A DNA stretch of 20,479 nt from CAZNPW01 sp964575185 (lineage in GTDB: Bacteria > Pseudomonadota > Alphaproteobacteria > Rhodobacterales > Rhodobacteraceae), in assembly GCA_964575185.1 (NCBI GenBank), contig CAZNPW010000049.1:1-20479 (forward strand). The letters run 5' to 3'. Of this stretch, positions 8,062-15,142 are shown piece after piece. Position numbers and translations under genes: made by a program. Below the pieces are notes generated by a model that had not been told where the DNA came from, made no database searches, and saw nothing but the letters and a program-made list of their open reading frames with translations. The first letter of the stretch is position 1, and each line of letters starts with the position of its first letter.

Positions 8062-9180
8062 ATGCGCCTGATCCTTGCCGCCGCACTGCTGCTGGCCGCC
8101 TGCACGCCGCGCGGCGCGCTGACCACCTACCCGGAGGCGCTTGGCATCGGGCGCAGCGAGGACGTGTTCGTCGGCACCACGCGCAAGCTCGACCCGGCCA
8201 CCGGCGAGTTCGGGGCGGAACGGTCCGAGACCATGACCTACGCCGAATATGCGATCTCGGTGCCGCCGGACCGCGAGGTCGGCACGATCCGGTATCCGCG
8301 CCGGGGCGCGACCCCGGACCCGCGGACCGACTTCCTGACCATCGGGCGCACGATCTTTGCCAGCGAGGCCGATTTCCGGCGCAACCTGCGCATGGATATC
8401 CGGCAGGAGGGCAACGAGGCCACGATCTTCGTCCACGGCTACAACAACAACTTCGCCGAGGGGCTGTATCGCATCGCGCAGCTTGCCGCCGACCTGGACC
8501 TGCCGGGCGAGGCGGTGCACTTCGCCTGGCCGTCGCTGGCGCGCCCGCTCGGCTACGTGACCGACCGCGATTCCGCGGTGTTCTCGCGCGACGGGCTGGC
8601 GCAGCTGATCACCGAGGTCCAGGCGGCGGGGGCCGACCGGATCCTGCTGGTGGCGCATTCGATGGGCGCGCACCTGACGATGGAGGCGCTGCGGCAGCTT
8701 GCCATCGGCGGGCGGCGCGACGTGCTGGACAAGATTTCCGGCGTGGTGCTGATCTCGCCCGACATCGACGTGGACGTGTTCCGCATGCAGGCCAAGGCCA
8801 TCGGACGGCTGCCCGATCCCTTCATCATCTTCACCTCGTCGCGCGACCGGGTGCTGCGGCTGTCGGCCCGGCTGACGGGGCAGCGCGACCGGCTGGGCGC
8901 GCTGACCGACATCGGCCGGGTCGACGACCTGGCCGTGACGGTGCTGGACGCCAGCGCCTTCAGCGAGGGACCGGGGCATTTCAACGTGGCGAACTCGCCC
9001 GCGCTGATCCGCGTGCTGGACCGCATCGGCGAAATCGACCGGGCCTTCGGCGGCGACGCGGCGGGGCGGACGGGGCTGATCCCGGGGGCGGTGCTGACGG
9101 TGCAGAACGCGACGCGGATCATCCTGGCGCCGGTCGCCGCGATCGGCGAGGGCAACCTCAGGCTCGCCGGGCCGCGCTAG
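8062..9180 (+). CDS. lipoprotein alpha/beta hydrolase, DUF900 family
   Basis: Encodes a 372-residue predicted lipoprotein with an alpha/beta-hydrolase fold. The N terminus is a lipoprotein signal peptide with lipobox 'LAAC' and acylated Cys14, so the enzyme should be membrane-anchored on the periplasmic side. The hydrolase core shows 'ATIFVHGYNNNF' (oxyanion region), nucleophile elbow 'AHSMG' with Ser200, the 'SPDIDVDVF' segment (232-240) that probably supplies the acid, and a candidate catalytic His306 in 'GPGHFNV'. The 'VHGYNNNF' and 'SPDID' patterns are typical of DUF900 proteins, whose substrates are not known. It follows hslU by 15 bases with a GGGGAC ribosome site, so it is probably in the same operon. 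Its TAG stop overlaps the stop codon of the convergent smr gene. Confidence 0.85.
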   Translation: MRLILAAALLLAACTPRGALTTYPEALGIGRSEDVFVGTTRKLDPATGEFGAERSETMTYAEYAISVPPDREVGTIRYPRRGATPDPRTDFLTIGRTIFASEADFRRNLRMDIRQEGNEATIFVHGYNNNFAEGLYRIAQLAADLDLPGEAVHFAWPSLARPLGYVTDRDSAVFSRDGLAQLITEVQAAGADRILLVAHSMGAHLTMEALRQLAIGGRRDVLDKISGVVLISPDIDVDVFRMQAKAIGRLPDPFIIFTSSRDRVLRLSARLTGQRDRLGALTDIGRVDDLAVTVLDASAFSEGPGHFNVANSPALIRVLDRIGEIDRAFGGDAAGRTGLIPGAVLTVQNATRIILAPVAAIGEGNLRLAGPR

Positions 9181-9800
9181 CGGCGGCGCAGGTAGACGTA
9201 GAGCGCGCCGTCGCCGCCGTGGCGGGCGTGCGCGGGGGTGACCTGGAGGACCGCGGGGGCGAGCGGGGGCAGGCGGAGCCATTGCGGCACCTGGTGGCGC
9301 AGCGCGCCGATGCGGCGGGGGATGGGCAGGCCGTCGTCGCGATCCTTGCCCTTGCCGGTGATGACGAGGACGAGGCGGAGGCCCTGATCCTGCGCATTCA
9401 GGACGAAGCGGATGAGCTCCGGATGCGCCTCGGCCAGCGTCAGCCCGTGAAGGTCGAGCCGCGCCTCGGGCGCGAGCTTGCCGCGCGTCATGCGGGCGTG
9501 GGTGCGGGCGTCCATCTGCACCGGCTGGCCGCGCAGCGCCTGGGCGACCGGCAGGGCGAGGTCGTCCAGCGCGGCGGTCAGGGCGCGTTCGCCGAGGCGG
9601 AAGCGGGGGAGCGGCGGGTCGGCCAGTGGCGGGACCGACTGCGGCGGGGCGGGGGCGAAGGCGGGCAGGTCGGCGCCTTCGGCGTCGCCGGATGCCGGGA
9701 CGTCCGCGCGCAGCGCGCGCGTCGTGCGCGCAACCGTGTCCCACAGCGCGCGCTCTTCGGGGCTGAGCGTGCGGTGCCGCTTTTCCGGGGGCGGACGCAT
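9177..9800 (-). CDS. Smr (small MutS-related) domain protein
   Basis: Encodes a 207-residue protein with a C-terminal Smr domain, a putative nuclease/nucleic-acid-binding fold. The first 85 residues are Pro/Ala-rich and probably disordered, starting 'RHRTLSPEERALWDTVARTT' as in many proteobacterial Smr proteins. The domain proper shows 'LDLHGLTLAEAH' (residue 115 onward; LDxHG is the core motif), 'LVLVITGKGKD' (TGKG near 148-152), and ends with 'HGGDGALYVYLRR', the standard terminal strand. Members have been linked to nicking and RNA cleavage in other bacteria; the role here is not established. It lies downstream of the Tim44-like gene on the same strand. Its stop (9177-9179) overlaps the stop of the convergent hydrolase gene by two bases at a CTAG. 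Confidence 0.9.
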   Translation of the reverse strand: MRPPPEKRHRTLSPEERALWDTVARTTRALRADVPASGDAEGADLPAFAPAPPQSVPPLADPPLPRFRLGERALTAALDDLALPVAQALRGQPVQMDARTHARMTRGKLAPEARLDLHGLTLAEAHPELIRFVLNAQDQGLRLVLVITGKGKDRDDGLPIPRRIGALRHQVPQWLRLPPLAPAVLQVTPAHARHGGDGALYVYLRRR

Positions 9801-9812
9801 CCTGCGGCCGCG

Positions 9813-9938
9813 TCAGGGCGGCGCGGCGCGCCGCAGGCGCGGAACCGCCCGGTCGCGTCCGGCCGCCGGCGGCGGGATCCGCGCCCGCGAACGCGAAGCC
9901 GCCCTGACCGCGCGGGCCGCCGCGACCGCGCCCCGCAT
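9813..9938 (-). other. 41-codon ORF at the usual mltA position, possible deletion scar
   Basis: An ATG at 9936-9938 overlaps the TGA of the Tim44-like gene by one base (TGATG), the sort of coupling expected of a real downstream gene. The frame encodes only 41 residues ('MRGAVAAARAVRAAS', then Arg/Pro-rich sequence) before a TGA at 9813, twelve bases ahead of the smr start. In related Rhodobacteraceae, as I remember them, a full murein transglycosylase gene (mltA) sits between the Tim44-like gene and smr. None of the three minus-strand frames here shows MltA-like sequence. This may be the fused ends of a deleted mltA or meaningless GC-rich sequence. Confidence 0.25.
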
Positions 9939-10597
9939 CAGTCGCCGGTGGCGACGAGCTGCCAGTTCGGGTCGTCGGACCCCATGCGGCGGGCGAAGGT
10001 CCACAGGTCGCGCTGGCGCTTGATCTCGGTCGGGCTGCCTTCGACGACCTCGCCCGCCTTGTTGCGGACGACCTGGGTGGTCTCGCCGACGTAGCGCACG
10101 GTGATCTCGGCGGTCTTCGTCGCCGGGTCGAAGGTCGCCTCCTGCAGCGCCATCTCCTTCAGGCCGACGAAGGTCGCCTCGACCGTCAGGCCGTTCGCCT
10201 CGCGCGCGGTGACGGCCTGCGCGAAGCTGTCGGCGACGTCGGTGTCGAGGAAGGGGCGGATGCGGTCGATCTCGCCCTTTTCGAAGGCGATGAGGATCAT
10301 CTCGTAGGCGCCGCGCGCGCCCTGCAGGAAGGTGCCGACGCTGAACCCGGGCTCCGCCGCCTTCATCGCGGCGAGCGCCTTGGCCGAGGCCGAGCCGTCG
10401 GGGACGTGGTCGACGATGTCGCGGTCGGGGCCGCCCTCGATGACCTCGAAGTTCGCGCGGGCGCGGGGGCGCAGCTCCTCGAGCGGCACGGGGGGTTTCT
10501 CGAAGCCTTCGCGCGTGCCGAGGACGGAGCGGAGCTTGACGACCAGGAAGATCGCGATCCCGGCGAGGACGAGGAGCTGGAGGAGCGAGTTGTTCAT
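9938..10597 (-). CDS. Tim44/TimA-family membrane-associated protein
   Basis: Encodes a 219-residue protein with a single N-terminal transmembrane helix ('LLQLLVLAGIAIFLVVKLR') followed by a proline-rich linker and a Tim44-like domain (about residues 75-215). Diagnostic stretches are 'FSVGTFLQGARGAYEMILIAFEKGEIDRIRPFL', typical of bacterial Tim44-like (TimA) proteins, and 'VGLKEMALQEATF'. The mitochondrial relative anchors the import motor; the bacterial proteins are thought to act at the inner membrane, with no settled function. I chose the ATG at 10595-10597 because it is preceded by AAGGAAAG; the frame stays open farther upstream across the divergent fxsA gene, which is a shadow. It is divergent from fxsA across a 113-base intergenic region that must hold both promoters. 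Confidence 0.9.
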   Translation of the reverse strand: MNNSLLQLLVLAGIAIFLVVKLRSVLGTREGFEKPPVPLEELRPRARANFEVIEGGPDRDIVDHVPDGSASAKALAAMKAAEPGFSVGTFLQGARGAYEMILIAFEKGEIDRIRPFLDTDVADSFAQAVTAREANGLTVEATFVGLKEMALQEATFDPATKTAEITVRYVGETTQVVRNKAGEVVEGSPTEIKRQRDLWTFARRMGSDDPNWQLVATGD

Positions 10598-10710
10598 CTT
10601 TCCTTCGGGCCCGGGCAGGCATAGCATGAGGGGCTGTTGCCGTCTATGTAGGGTGGGGGTCCGGCCAAGTCTACCTGCCGCCGCCCCGCCCTGGCGAAAG
10701 GATGCGACGG

Positions 10711-11172
10711 ATGCCCATGTTCTTGCTGATCTTCGGCCTGCCCCTGGCCGAGATCGCCGCCTTCGTGATCGTGGGGCAGTGGATCGGGGTGTTCGGGGTG
10801 CTGGCGCTGGTCCTGGCCTCGACCCTGTCCGGGGTGGTGCTGCTGCGCGGGGCGGGCGGGCGCGGGGGGCTGTCGGACCTGCGGTCCGCGATGGACCGGC
10901 GGAGCGGCAGCGCCGGGGCGGCGGTGGCGCGGCAGGCCTTCCGCGCGGCGGCGGCGGTGATGCTGATCGTGCCGGGGCTGCTGACCTCGGCCTTGGGCCT
11001 CGTGCTGCTGATCCCGGCGGTGCAGCGGCGGATGGTGGCGCGGATGGGGGTGCGGATGGCGGCGATGCGCCCGCGCACGCCACCGGACGACGTGATCGAG
11101 GGCAGCTACACCGAACTGCCGCCGGCCCACCGGCGGCGGGACGCCCCGTCGCCCTGGAACGACCAGGGGTAA
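10711..11172 (+). CDS. fxsA: FxsA family membrane protein
   Basis: Encodes a 153-residue cytoplasmic-membrane protein of the FxsA family, named after the E. coli protein whose overproduction relieves F-plasmid exclusion of phage T7. The family hallmarks are present: 'PLAEIAAFVIVGQWIGVFGVLAL' at the N terminus, a second hydrophobic hairpin, and 'MLIVPGLLTSALGLVLLIPAVQRRM' near the middle, followed by a polar C-terminal tail ('DDVIEGSYTEL'). Three to four transmembrane helices are expected. Two ATGs compete (10702 and 10711); GAAAGGA at 10696-10702 sits eight bases before 10711, so the latter is preferred. It is divergent from the Tim44-like gene. In relatives secB usually follows; here puuD does. 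Confidence 0.92.
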   Translation: MPMFLLIFGLPLAEIAAFVIVGQWIGVFGVLALVLASTLSGVVLLRGAGGRGGLSDLRSAMDRRSGSAGAAVARQAFRAAAAVMLIVPGLLTSALGLVLLIPAVQRRMVARMGVRMAAMRPRTPPDDVIEGSYTELPPAHRRRDAPSPWNDQG

Positions 11173-11204
11173 CGCCCTGCGCTTCCGCTGACCGCTTGGC
11201 GCGG

Positions 11205-11220
11205 AGCGCATCGCTGCGCT
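11205..11220. repeat. short inverted repeat between fxsA and puuD
   Basis: AGCGCA and TGCGCT form a perfect 6 bp stem with a four-base TCGC loop in the 83-base gap after fxsA. There is no T tract on either side, so it is at best a weak or Rho-assisted terminator; chance is possible in sequence this GC-rich. Confidence 0.25.
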
Positions 11221-11255
11221 ATTGCTGACCGTGGGACCGGGGGCGCGGGGGACGC

Positions 11256-12479
11256 ATGTACGACTACGCGGTGCTGATGGAGTGGGCGGAGATCGCCGTC
11301 CGCTGGCTGCATGTCATCACGGCCATCGCCTGGATCGGAAGCTCGTTCTACTTCATCGCGCTCGACCTTGGCCTGCGGCGCGACCCGAAGCCCGCGTCGG
11401 GCGCCGACGGGGACGAATGGCAGGTCCACGGCGGGGGGTTCTACCACATCGAGAAATACCTCGTGGCCCCCGCCGACATGCCCGGGCACCTGACCTGGTT
11501 CAAGTGGGAAAGCTACGCCACCTGGCTGTCGGGCTTCGCGCTCCTCGTCCTCGTCTATTACCTCGGGGCGGAGTTCTACCTCATCGACCCGGCCGTCGCG
11601 GATCTGGCGGTGTGGCAGGCCGTCGCCATCTCGATCGCCTCGCTGGCGCTGGGCTGGATCGCCTACACCACGCTGTGCCGTGTCTTCGTCGATGCCGACC
11701 AGACCTGGCTGATGGTGGCGCTGTTCGGCGTCCTTGTCGCGGTGTCATGGGGATACACGCAGGTCTTCTCGGGGCGCGGGGCGCTCCTGCACCTCGGGGC
11801 CTTCACGGCCACGATCATGACGGCCAACGTCTTTCTGGTCATCATCCCGAACCAGAAGATCGTGGTGGCCGACCTGAAGGCGGGGCGCAGGCCGGATCCG
11901 GTCTATGGCAGGATCGCCAAGCAGCGCAGCACGCACAACAACTATCTGACGCTGCCGGTGGTGTTCCTGATGCTGTCGAATCATTACCCCTTGGTCTTCG
12001 CGACGCAGTGGAACTGGCTGATCGCGAGCCTCGTGTTCCTGATGGGGGTGACGATCCGGCACTGGTTCAATACCCGCCACGCGCGGAAGGGCAGCCCGCA
12101 CTGGACCTGGGGCGTCACGGTGATCCTGTTCCTGGTCATCGCCTGGCTGTCGACCGCGCCGCAGCGGCCCGTGGGGGCGGCGGAGGCGGCGGTGCCGGCG
12201 GGCGTGCAGCGCTTCATCGACGCGCCGGGGTTTCAGGAGACGGCGTCGATCGTGCAGGGGAGCTGCGCCATGTGCCATGCCGCGGATCCGTCCTGGCCGG
12301 GGATCCTCTGGGCGCCGAAGGGCGTGCTTCTGGAGACGCCCGCGCAGATCGCGCTGCATGCGGAGGACATCCTGATGCAGGCCGGGCTGAGCCGTGCCAT
12401 GCCGCCTCCGGGGTCGGGGATCGTGCTCGACGCGGCCGACCGGCAGGCGATCGTGGACTGGGTGCGCGCGGCGCGGTGA
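11256..12479 (+). CDS. puuD: membrane urate hydroxylase PuuD with C-terminal cytochrome c domain
   Basis: Encodes a 407-residue membrane-bound urate hydroxylase, which converts urate to 5-hydroxyisourate in purine breakdown and passes electrons to cytochrome c instead of oxygen. The N-terminal ~310 residues form the multi-helix PuuD (DUF989) domain, with conserved 'RWLHVITAIAWIGSSFYFIALD', 'HGGGFYHIEKYLVAP', 'LTWFKWESYATWLSGF' and 'QRSTHNNYLTLPVVFLMLSNHYP'. The last ~80 residues are a fused cytochrome c domain with heme-binding 'CAMCH' (Cys337, Cys340, His341) and a probable axial Met382 in 'AMPPPGSG'. Later steps of urate breakdown (hydroxyisourate hydrolase, OHCU decarboxylase, allantoinase) are not encoded nearby. 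The gene is convergent with frcK across a 67-base gap in which I see no clear terminator. Confidence 0.95.
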   Translation: MYDYAVLMEWAEIAVRWLHVITAIAWIGSSFYFIALDLGLRRDPKPASGADGDEWQVHGGGFYHIEKYLVAPADMPGHLTWFKWESYATWLSGFALLVLVYYLGAEFYLIDPAVADLAVWQAVAISIASLALGWIAYTTLCRVFVDADQTWLMVALFGVLVAVSWGYTQVFSGRGALLHLGAFTATIMTANVFLVIIPNQKIVVADLKAGRRPDPVYGRIAKQRSTHNNYLTLPVVFLMLSNHYPLVFATQWNWLIASLVFLMGVTIRHWFNTRHARKGSPHWTWGVTVILFLVIAWLSTAPQRPVGAAEAAVPAGVQRFIDAPGFQETASIVQGSCAMCHAADPSWPGILWAPKGVLLETPAQIALHAEDILMQAGLSRAMPPPGSGIVLDAADRQAIVDWVRAAR

Positions 12480-12546
12480 GGGCGTCTGCGGGCGTGCCGG
12501 GGGCGCGCACGGGACGAACCCGCGGGCGCGCATGGGGCGGAGATCG

Positions 12547-13161
12547 TCAACCGGTCGCGGTGCCCTGCGCCACCGTCACCTCCGCCCGGCGGCTGCCCGC
12601 GATGCAGCGGCGGATGTTGGGCAGGTCGTTGCCGTCGATCCAGGCCCGCGCGGCCGCGGGCGTCTTGCCGTGCCGCGCCCAGCGGGCCACGAGGCGGCGG
12701 TCGAGTTCGGCTTCGGGCACGTCGATCCAGACGGTCAGGTCGAAGAACGGCGACAGCGCGGGCCAGCGGCCCTCGTCGAGCAGCAGCCAGTTGCCCTCGA
12801 CGAGGAGGATGCGGTCGGCGTCGGTCACCACGTCGGCGGCGGCGCGGGAGAGTTCGAGGTCGCGGTCGAAGATCGGGATCGCGACCTCGCCCCCCGCGCG
12901 CAGGCGGGCCATCAGGACCAGCAGCCCCTCGATGTCGAAGGTCTCGGGCGCGCCCTTGCGGCTTCGCAACCCGCGGGCGTTCAGGACCGCATCGTCGTAG
13001 TGGAAGCCGTCCATCGGCACCACGCGCGCAAAGGGCAGGAGGCCCGTCAGCGCGGCCGACAGGGTGGACTTGCCGGCCCCGGGCGGGCCGGCCAGCGCGA
13101 CGATGCTGCGCGGTCCGGTGGCGCGGGCGCGGATCAGGGCCGCCAGCGCCGCCGGCGTCAT
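12547..13161 (-). CDS. frcK: P-loop kinase of the fructose uptake cluster (FrcK-like)
   Basis: Encodes a 204-residue nucleoside/nucleotide-kinase-like P-loop protein. Walker A is 'GPPGAGKST' (residues 25-33); a substrate-site motif 'MDGFHYDD' (50-57) and 'RGLRSRKGAPETFD' are characteristic of the uridine kinase/pantothenate kinase-like group, and 'ILLVEGNWLLLDEGRW' supplies the Walker B region. In Sinorhizobium meliloti the frcBCAK operon encodes a homologous putative kinase after the fructose ABC transporter genes; the gene order here is identical, which is why I use that name. The kinase substrate is not established and need not be fructose. Its ATG overlaps the frcA stop by four bases (13158-13161). 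It is the last gene of the operon. Confidence 0.85.
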   Translation of the reverse strand: MTPAALAALIRARATGPRSIVALAGPPGAGKSTLSAALTGLLPFARVVPMDGFHYDDAVLNARGLRSRKGAPETFDIEGLLVLMARLRAGGEVAIPIFDRDLELSRAAADVVTDADRILLVEGNWLLLDEGRWPALSPFFDLTVWIDVPEAELDRRLVARWARHGKTPAAARAWIDGNDLPNIRRCIAGSRRAEVTVAQGTATG

Positions 13162-13934
13162 GCCGCGGCCGCCACGCCGTCGGGCACCCTCGCGCCGGTC
13201 ATGAAGGCCACCGCGTCCGACATCGAGTAGTCGCCCGGCCTGATGACGCAGAGCCGCTTGCCCAGGCGGTGGATGTGGATCCGGTCGGCGACCTCGAACA
13301 CGTGGGGCATGTTGTGCGAGATCAGGATGATCGGGATGCCGCGGGCCTTCACGTCGCGGATCAGCTCCAGCACCCGGCGGCTTTCCTTGACCCCCAGCGC
13401 GGCGGTCGGTTCGTCCAGGATCACGACCTTGGACCCGAAGGCCGCGGCGCGGGCCACGGCCACGCCCTGGCGCTGGCCGCCCGACAGCGTCTCGACCGCC
13501 TGGTCGATGTTCTGGATCGTCATCAGGCCCAGTTCCGACAGTTTCGTCCGGGCGAAGGTGCGCATCGCCGGGCGGTCGAGCTGGCGCAGGAGCCTGCCCA
13601 TGAGGCCGGGTTTGCGCAGCTCGCGCCCCATGAACATGTTGTCGACGATCGACAGGGCGGGGGACATGGCGAGCGTCTGGTAGACCGTCTCGATCCCGTT
13701 CTGCCGCGCCTCGATGGGGGTCTTGAACTGGACGGGCCTGCCGTCGAGCCGGATTTCGCCCTCGTCGGGGATCACCGCGCCCGACACCGCCTTGATGAGC
13801 GTCGACTTGCCCGCACCGTTGTCGCCGATGACGGCGAGGATCTCGCCCGGCATCAGGTCGAAGTCGCAGTTGTCGAGCGCCGTGACCTTGCCATAGCGCT
13901 TGGTCAGGCCGCGTCCCGTCAGGATGGGTTCCAT
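13158..13934 (-). CDS. frcA: sugar ABC transporter ATP-binding protein FrcA
   Basis: Encodes a 258-residue single-domain ATPase for the fructose-type importer. Motifs: Walker A 'GDNGAGKST' (residues 37-45), Q-loop in 'ETVYQTLAM', signature 'LSGGQRQGVAVARA' (150 onward), Walker B 'VVILDEP' (170-176) and switch His in 'LISHNM'. The 'EPTAALGVKE' segment after Walker B is typical of the CUT2 sugar class; unlike RbsA or XylG, which are ~500-residue double ATPases, FrcA has one domain and would act as a homodimer. The ATG at 13934 is preceded by AAGGAG at a six-base spacing. The frame stays open far upstream, but that part lies out of frame across frcC. The gene starts 11 bases after frcC ends and overlaps frcK by four bases. 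Confidence 0.93.
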   Translation of the reverse strand: MEPILTGRGLTKRYGKVTALDNCDFDLMPGEILAVIGDNGAGKSTLIKAVSGAVIPDEGEIRLDGRPVQFKTPIEARQNGIETVYQTLAMSPALSIVDNMFMGRELRKPGLMGRLLRQLDRPAMRTFARTKLSELGLMTIQNIDQAVETLSGGQRQGVAVARAAAFGSKVVILDEPTAALGVKESRRVLELIRDVKARGIPIILISHNMPHVFEVADRIHIHRLGKRLCVIRPGDYSMSDAVAFMTGARVPDGVAAAA

Positions 13935-13945
13935 GATGCTCTCCT

Positions 13946-15016
13946 TCAGCCCGAAACCTTGCGGATCCACTGGTCGACCGCGACCGCCGCGATGATGAGC
14001 ACGCCGGTCAGCAGCACCTTCCACTGCGGGTCCGCGCCCAGCATGTTCAGCCCCATCGACATGATGCCGACGATCAGCGTGCCGAACAGCACCCCCAGGA
14101 TCGACCCGCGCCCGCCGAACAGCGAGATGCCGCCGATCACCGTCGCGGTGATGGCCTGAAGGTTGAAGTCGGTGACGACGGTGGAGGGCGAGATCGAGCC
14201 GTTGCGGCCGATCGACACCCAGGCCGCCAGCGCCGCGATGACGCCGGCCAGCGTGTAGACGGCGATCAGGACCTTCTTCGTGCTGATCCCGGCGAGTTCC
14301 GCCGCCTCGGGATCGTCGCCCACGGCATAGATGTGGCGGCCGAAGGCGGTATGGTTCAGCATGAACCACAGGCCGATGTAGAGCACGATCATCGCCACGA
14401 CGCCCAGCGTGACGACGGCCGGGCCGATGCGGAAGTTGATGGCGAAGACGTGCAGCCAGGGCGTCACCGCGGTCACGTCGGCCTCGCGCATCGTCTCGTT
14501 CGCGGAATAGATCAGGCATATGGCCATGATGATGTTCCACGTGCCCAGCGTCACGATGAAGGGCGGCAGGCGGAGGCGGGCGACGAGGTTGCCGTTGACG
14601 AACCCCCAGAAGGCGCCCAGCGCGAAGCCTGCGGCAAGCGCCAGGACGATCGGCACCGCGATGTCGCCCGGATCGCCCGTCGTCACCACGAGGTTGCCCA
14701 TCACGACGAAGGAGAAGACCATGATGACCCCGATGGCGAGGTCGATGCCCGCGGTCAGCACCACCAGCGTCTGCGCCGCGGCCAGGATTCCCACCACGGC
14801 CACCTGCTGCAGCACCAGCGTCAGGGTGTAGGCGGCGAAGAAGCGGTCGGCCGCGATGCCGAAGAAGGCGATCAGCGCCACGAGGACGATCAGCGGCACG
14901 AGGGCCGGGTTGCCGTGCAGCGCATGCTGCAGGCGGTGGACCGGCGACCTGCGTTCCTCGAACTGGGCAACCTGCGTCGCGCTGCCCGCGAGGGCCTTTT
15001 CGTATTCCTGCGCCAT
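13946..15016 (-). CDS. frcC: sugar ABC transporter permease FrcC
   Basis: Encodes a 356-residue inner-membrane permease of the CUT2 (ribose/fructose) class, acting as a homodimer with FrcB and FrcA. The N-terminal ~38 residues are cytoplasmic; about eight to ten transmembrane helices follow. Family signatures include 'GIDLAIGVIMVFSFVVMGNLV', 'TLGTWNIIMAICLIYS', 'FGRHIYAVGDDPEAAELAGIS' (the cytoplasmic coupling loop), 'ATVIGGISLFGGRGSILGVLFGTLIVG' and the 'GLNMLGADPQWKVLLTG' terminus. The ATG at 15014-15016 is preceded by a GGGAGGGAAG ribosome site. It is separated from frcB by 126 bases containing a hairpin that may limit read-through, and is followed at 11 bases by frcA. Confidence 0.94.
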   Translation of the reverse strand: MAQEYEKALAGSATQVAQFEERRSPVHRLQHALHGNPALVPLIVLVALIAFFGIAADRFFAAYTLTLVLQQVAVVGILAAAQTLVVLTAGIDLAIGVIMVFSFVVMGNLVVTTGDPGDIAVPIVLALAAGFALGAFWGFVNGNLVARLRLPPFIVTLGTWNIIMAICLIYSANETMREADVTAVTPWLHVFAINFRIGPAVVTLGVVAMIVLYIGLWFMLNHTAFGRHIYAVGDDPEAAELAGISTKKVLIAVYTLAGVIAALAAWVSIGRNGSISPSTVVTDFNLQAITATVIGGISLFGGRGSILGVLFGTLIVGIMSMGLNMLGADPQWKVLLTGVLIIAAVAVDQWIRKVSG

Positions 15017-15067
15017 GGGACTTCCCTCCCCCCGATGTGTCCCGGCACCCTCCCGCGCCGGCTTGCG

Positions 15068-15093
15068 AAAAGGGCGGCACGAGCGCCGCCCTT
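15068..15093 (-). terminator. hairpin with T run between frcB and frcC (attenuator/processing site)
   Basis: Read on the minus strand, AAGGGCGGC and GCCGCCCTT form a perfect 9 bp stem around a six-base loop, ending in TTTT. This is a good intrinsic-terminator shape. Because frcC, frcA and frcK lie beyond it in the same direction, it is more likely a partial terminator or an mRNA-stabilising 3' end that keeps the binding-protein transcript in excess, as is common in sugar ABC operons. Confidence 0.6.
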
Positions 15094-15117
15094 CCTGCTT
15101 TCGTCAGCATCCGTCAG

Positions 15118-15135
15118 GTTGCCCGGTCAGGCAAC
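15118..15135. repeat. small inverted repeat just after frcB
   Basis: GTTGCC (15118-15123) and GGCAAC (15130-15135) are perfect inverted arms around a six-base loop, starting a few bases after the frcB stop. It has no T tract. It may contribute to 3'-end structure of the frcB message together with the larger hairpin downstream. Confidence 0.3.
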
Positions 15136-15142
15136 GGGACAA

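Noticed and set aside
6733..9744. A 1003-codon minus-strand open frame opposite hslU and the hydrolase gene
   Set aside because: It is antisense to genes with clear motifs and encodes Arg/Pro/His/Gln-rich sequence, typical of GC-rich shadow frames.
12480..12546. Terminator between convergent puuD and frcK
   Set aside because: The gap is GC-rich with several small self-complementary words, but no stem followed by a T run on either strand.
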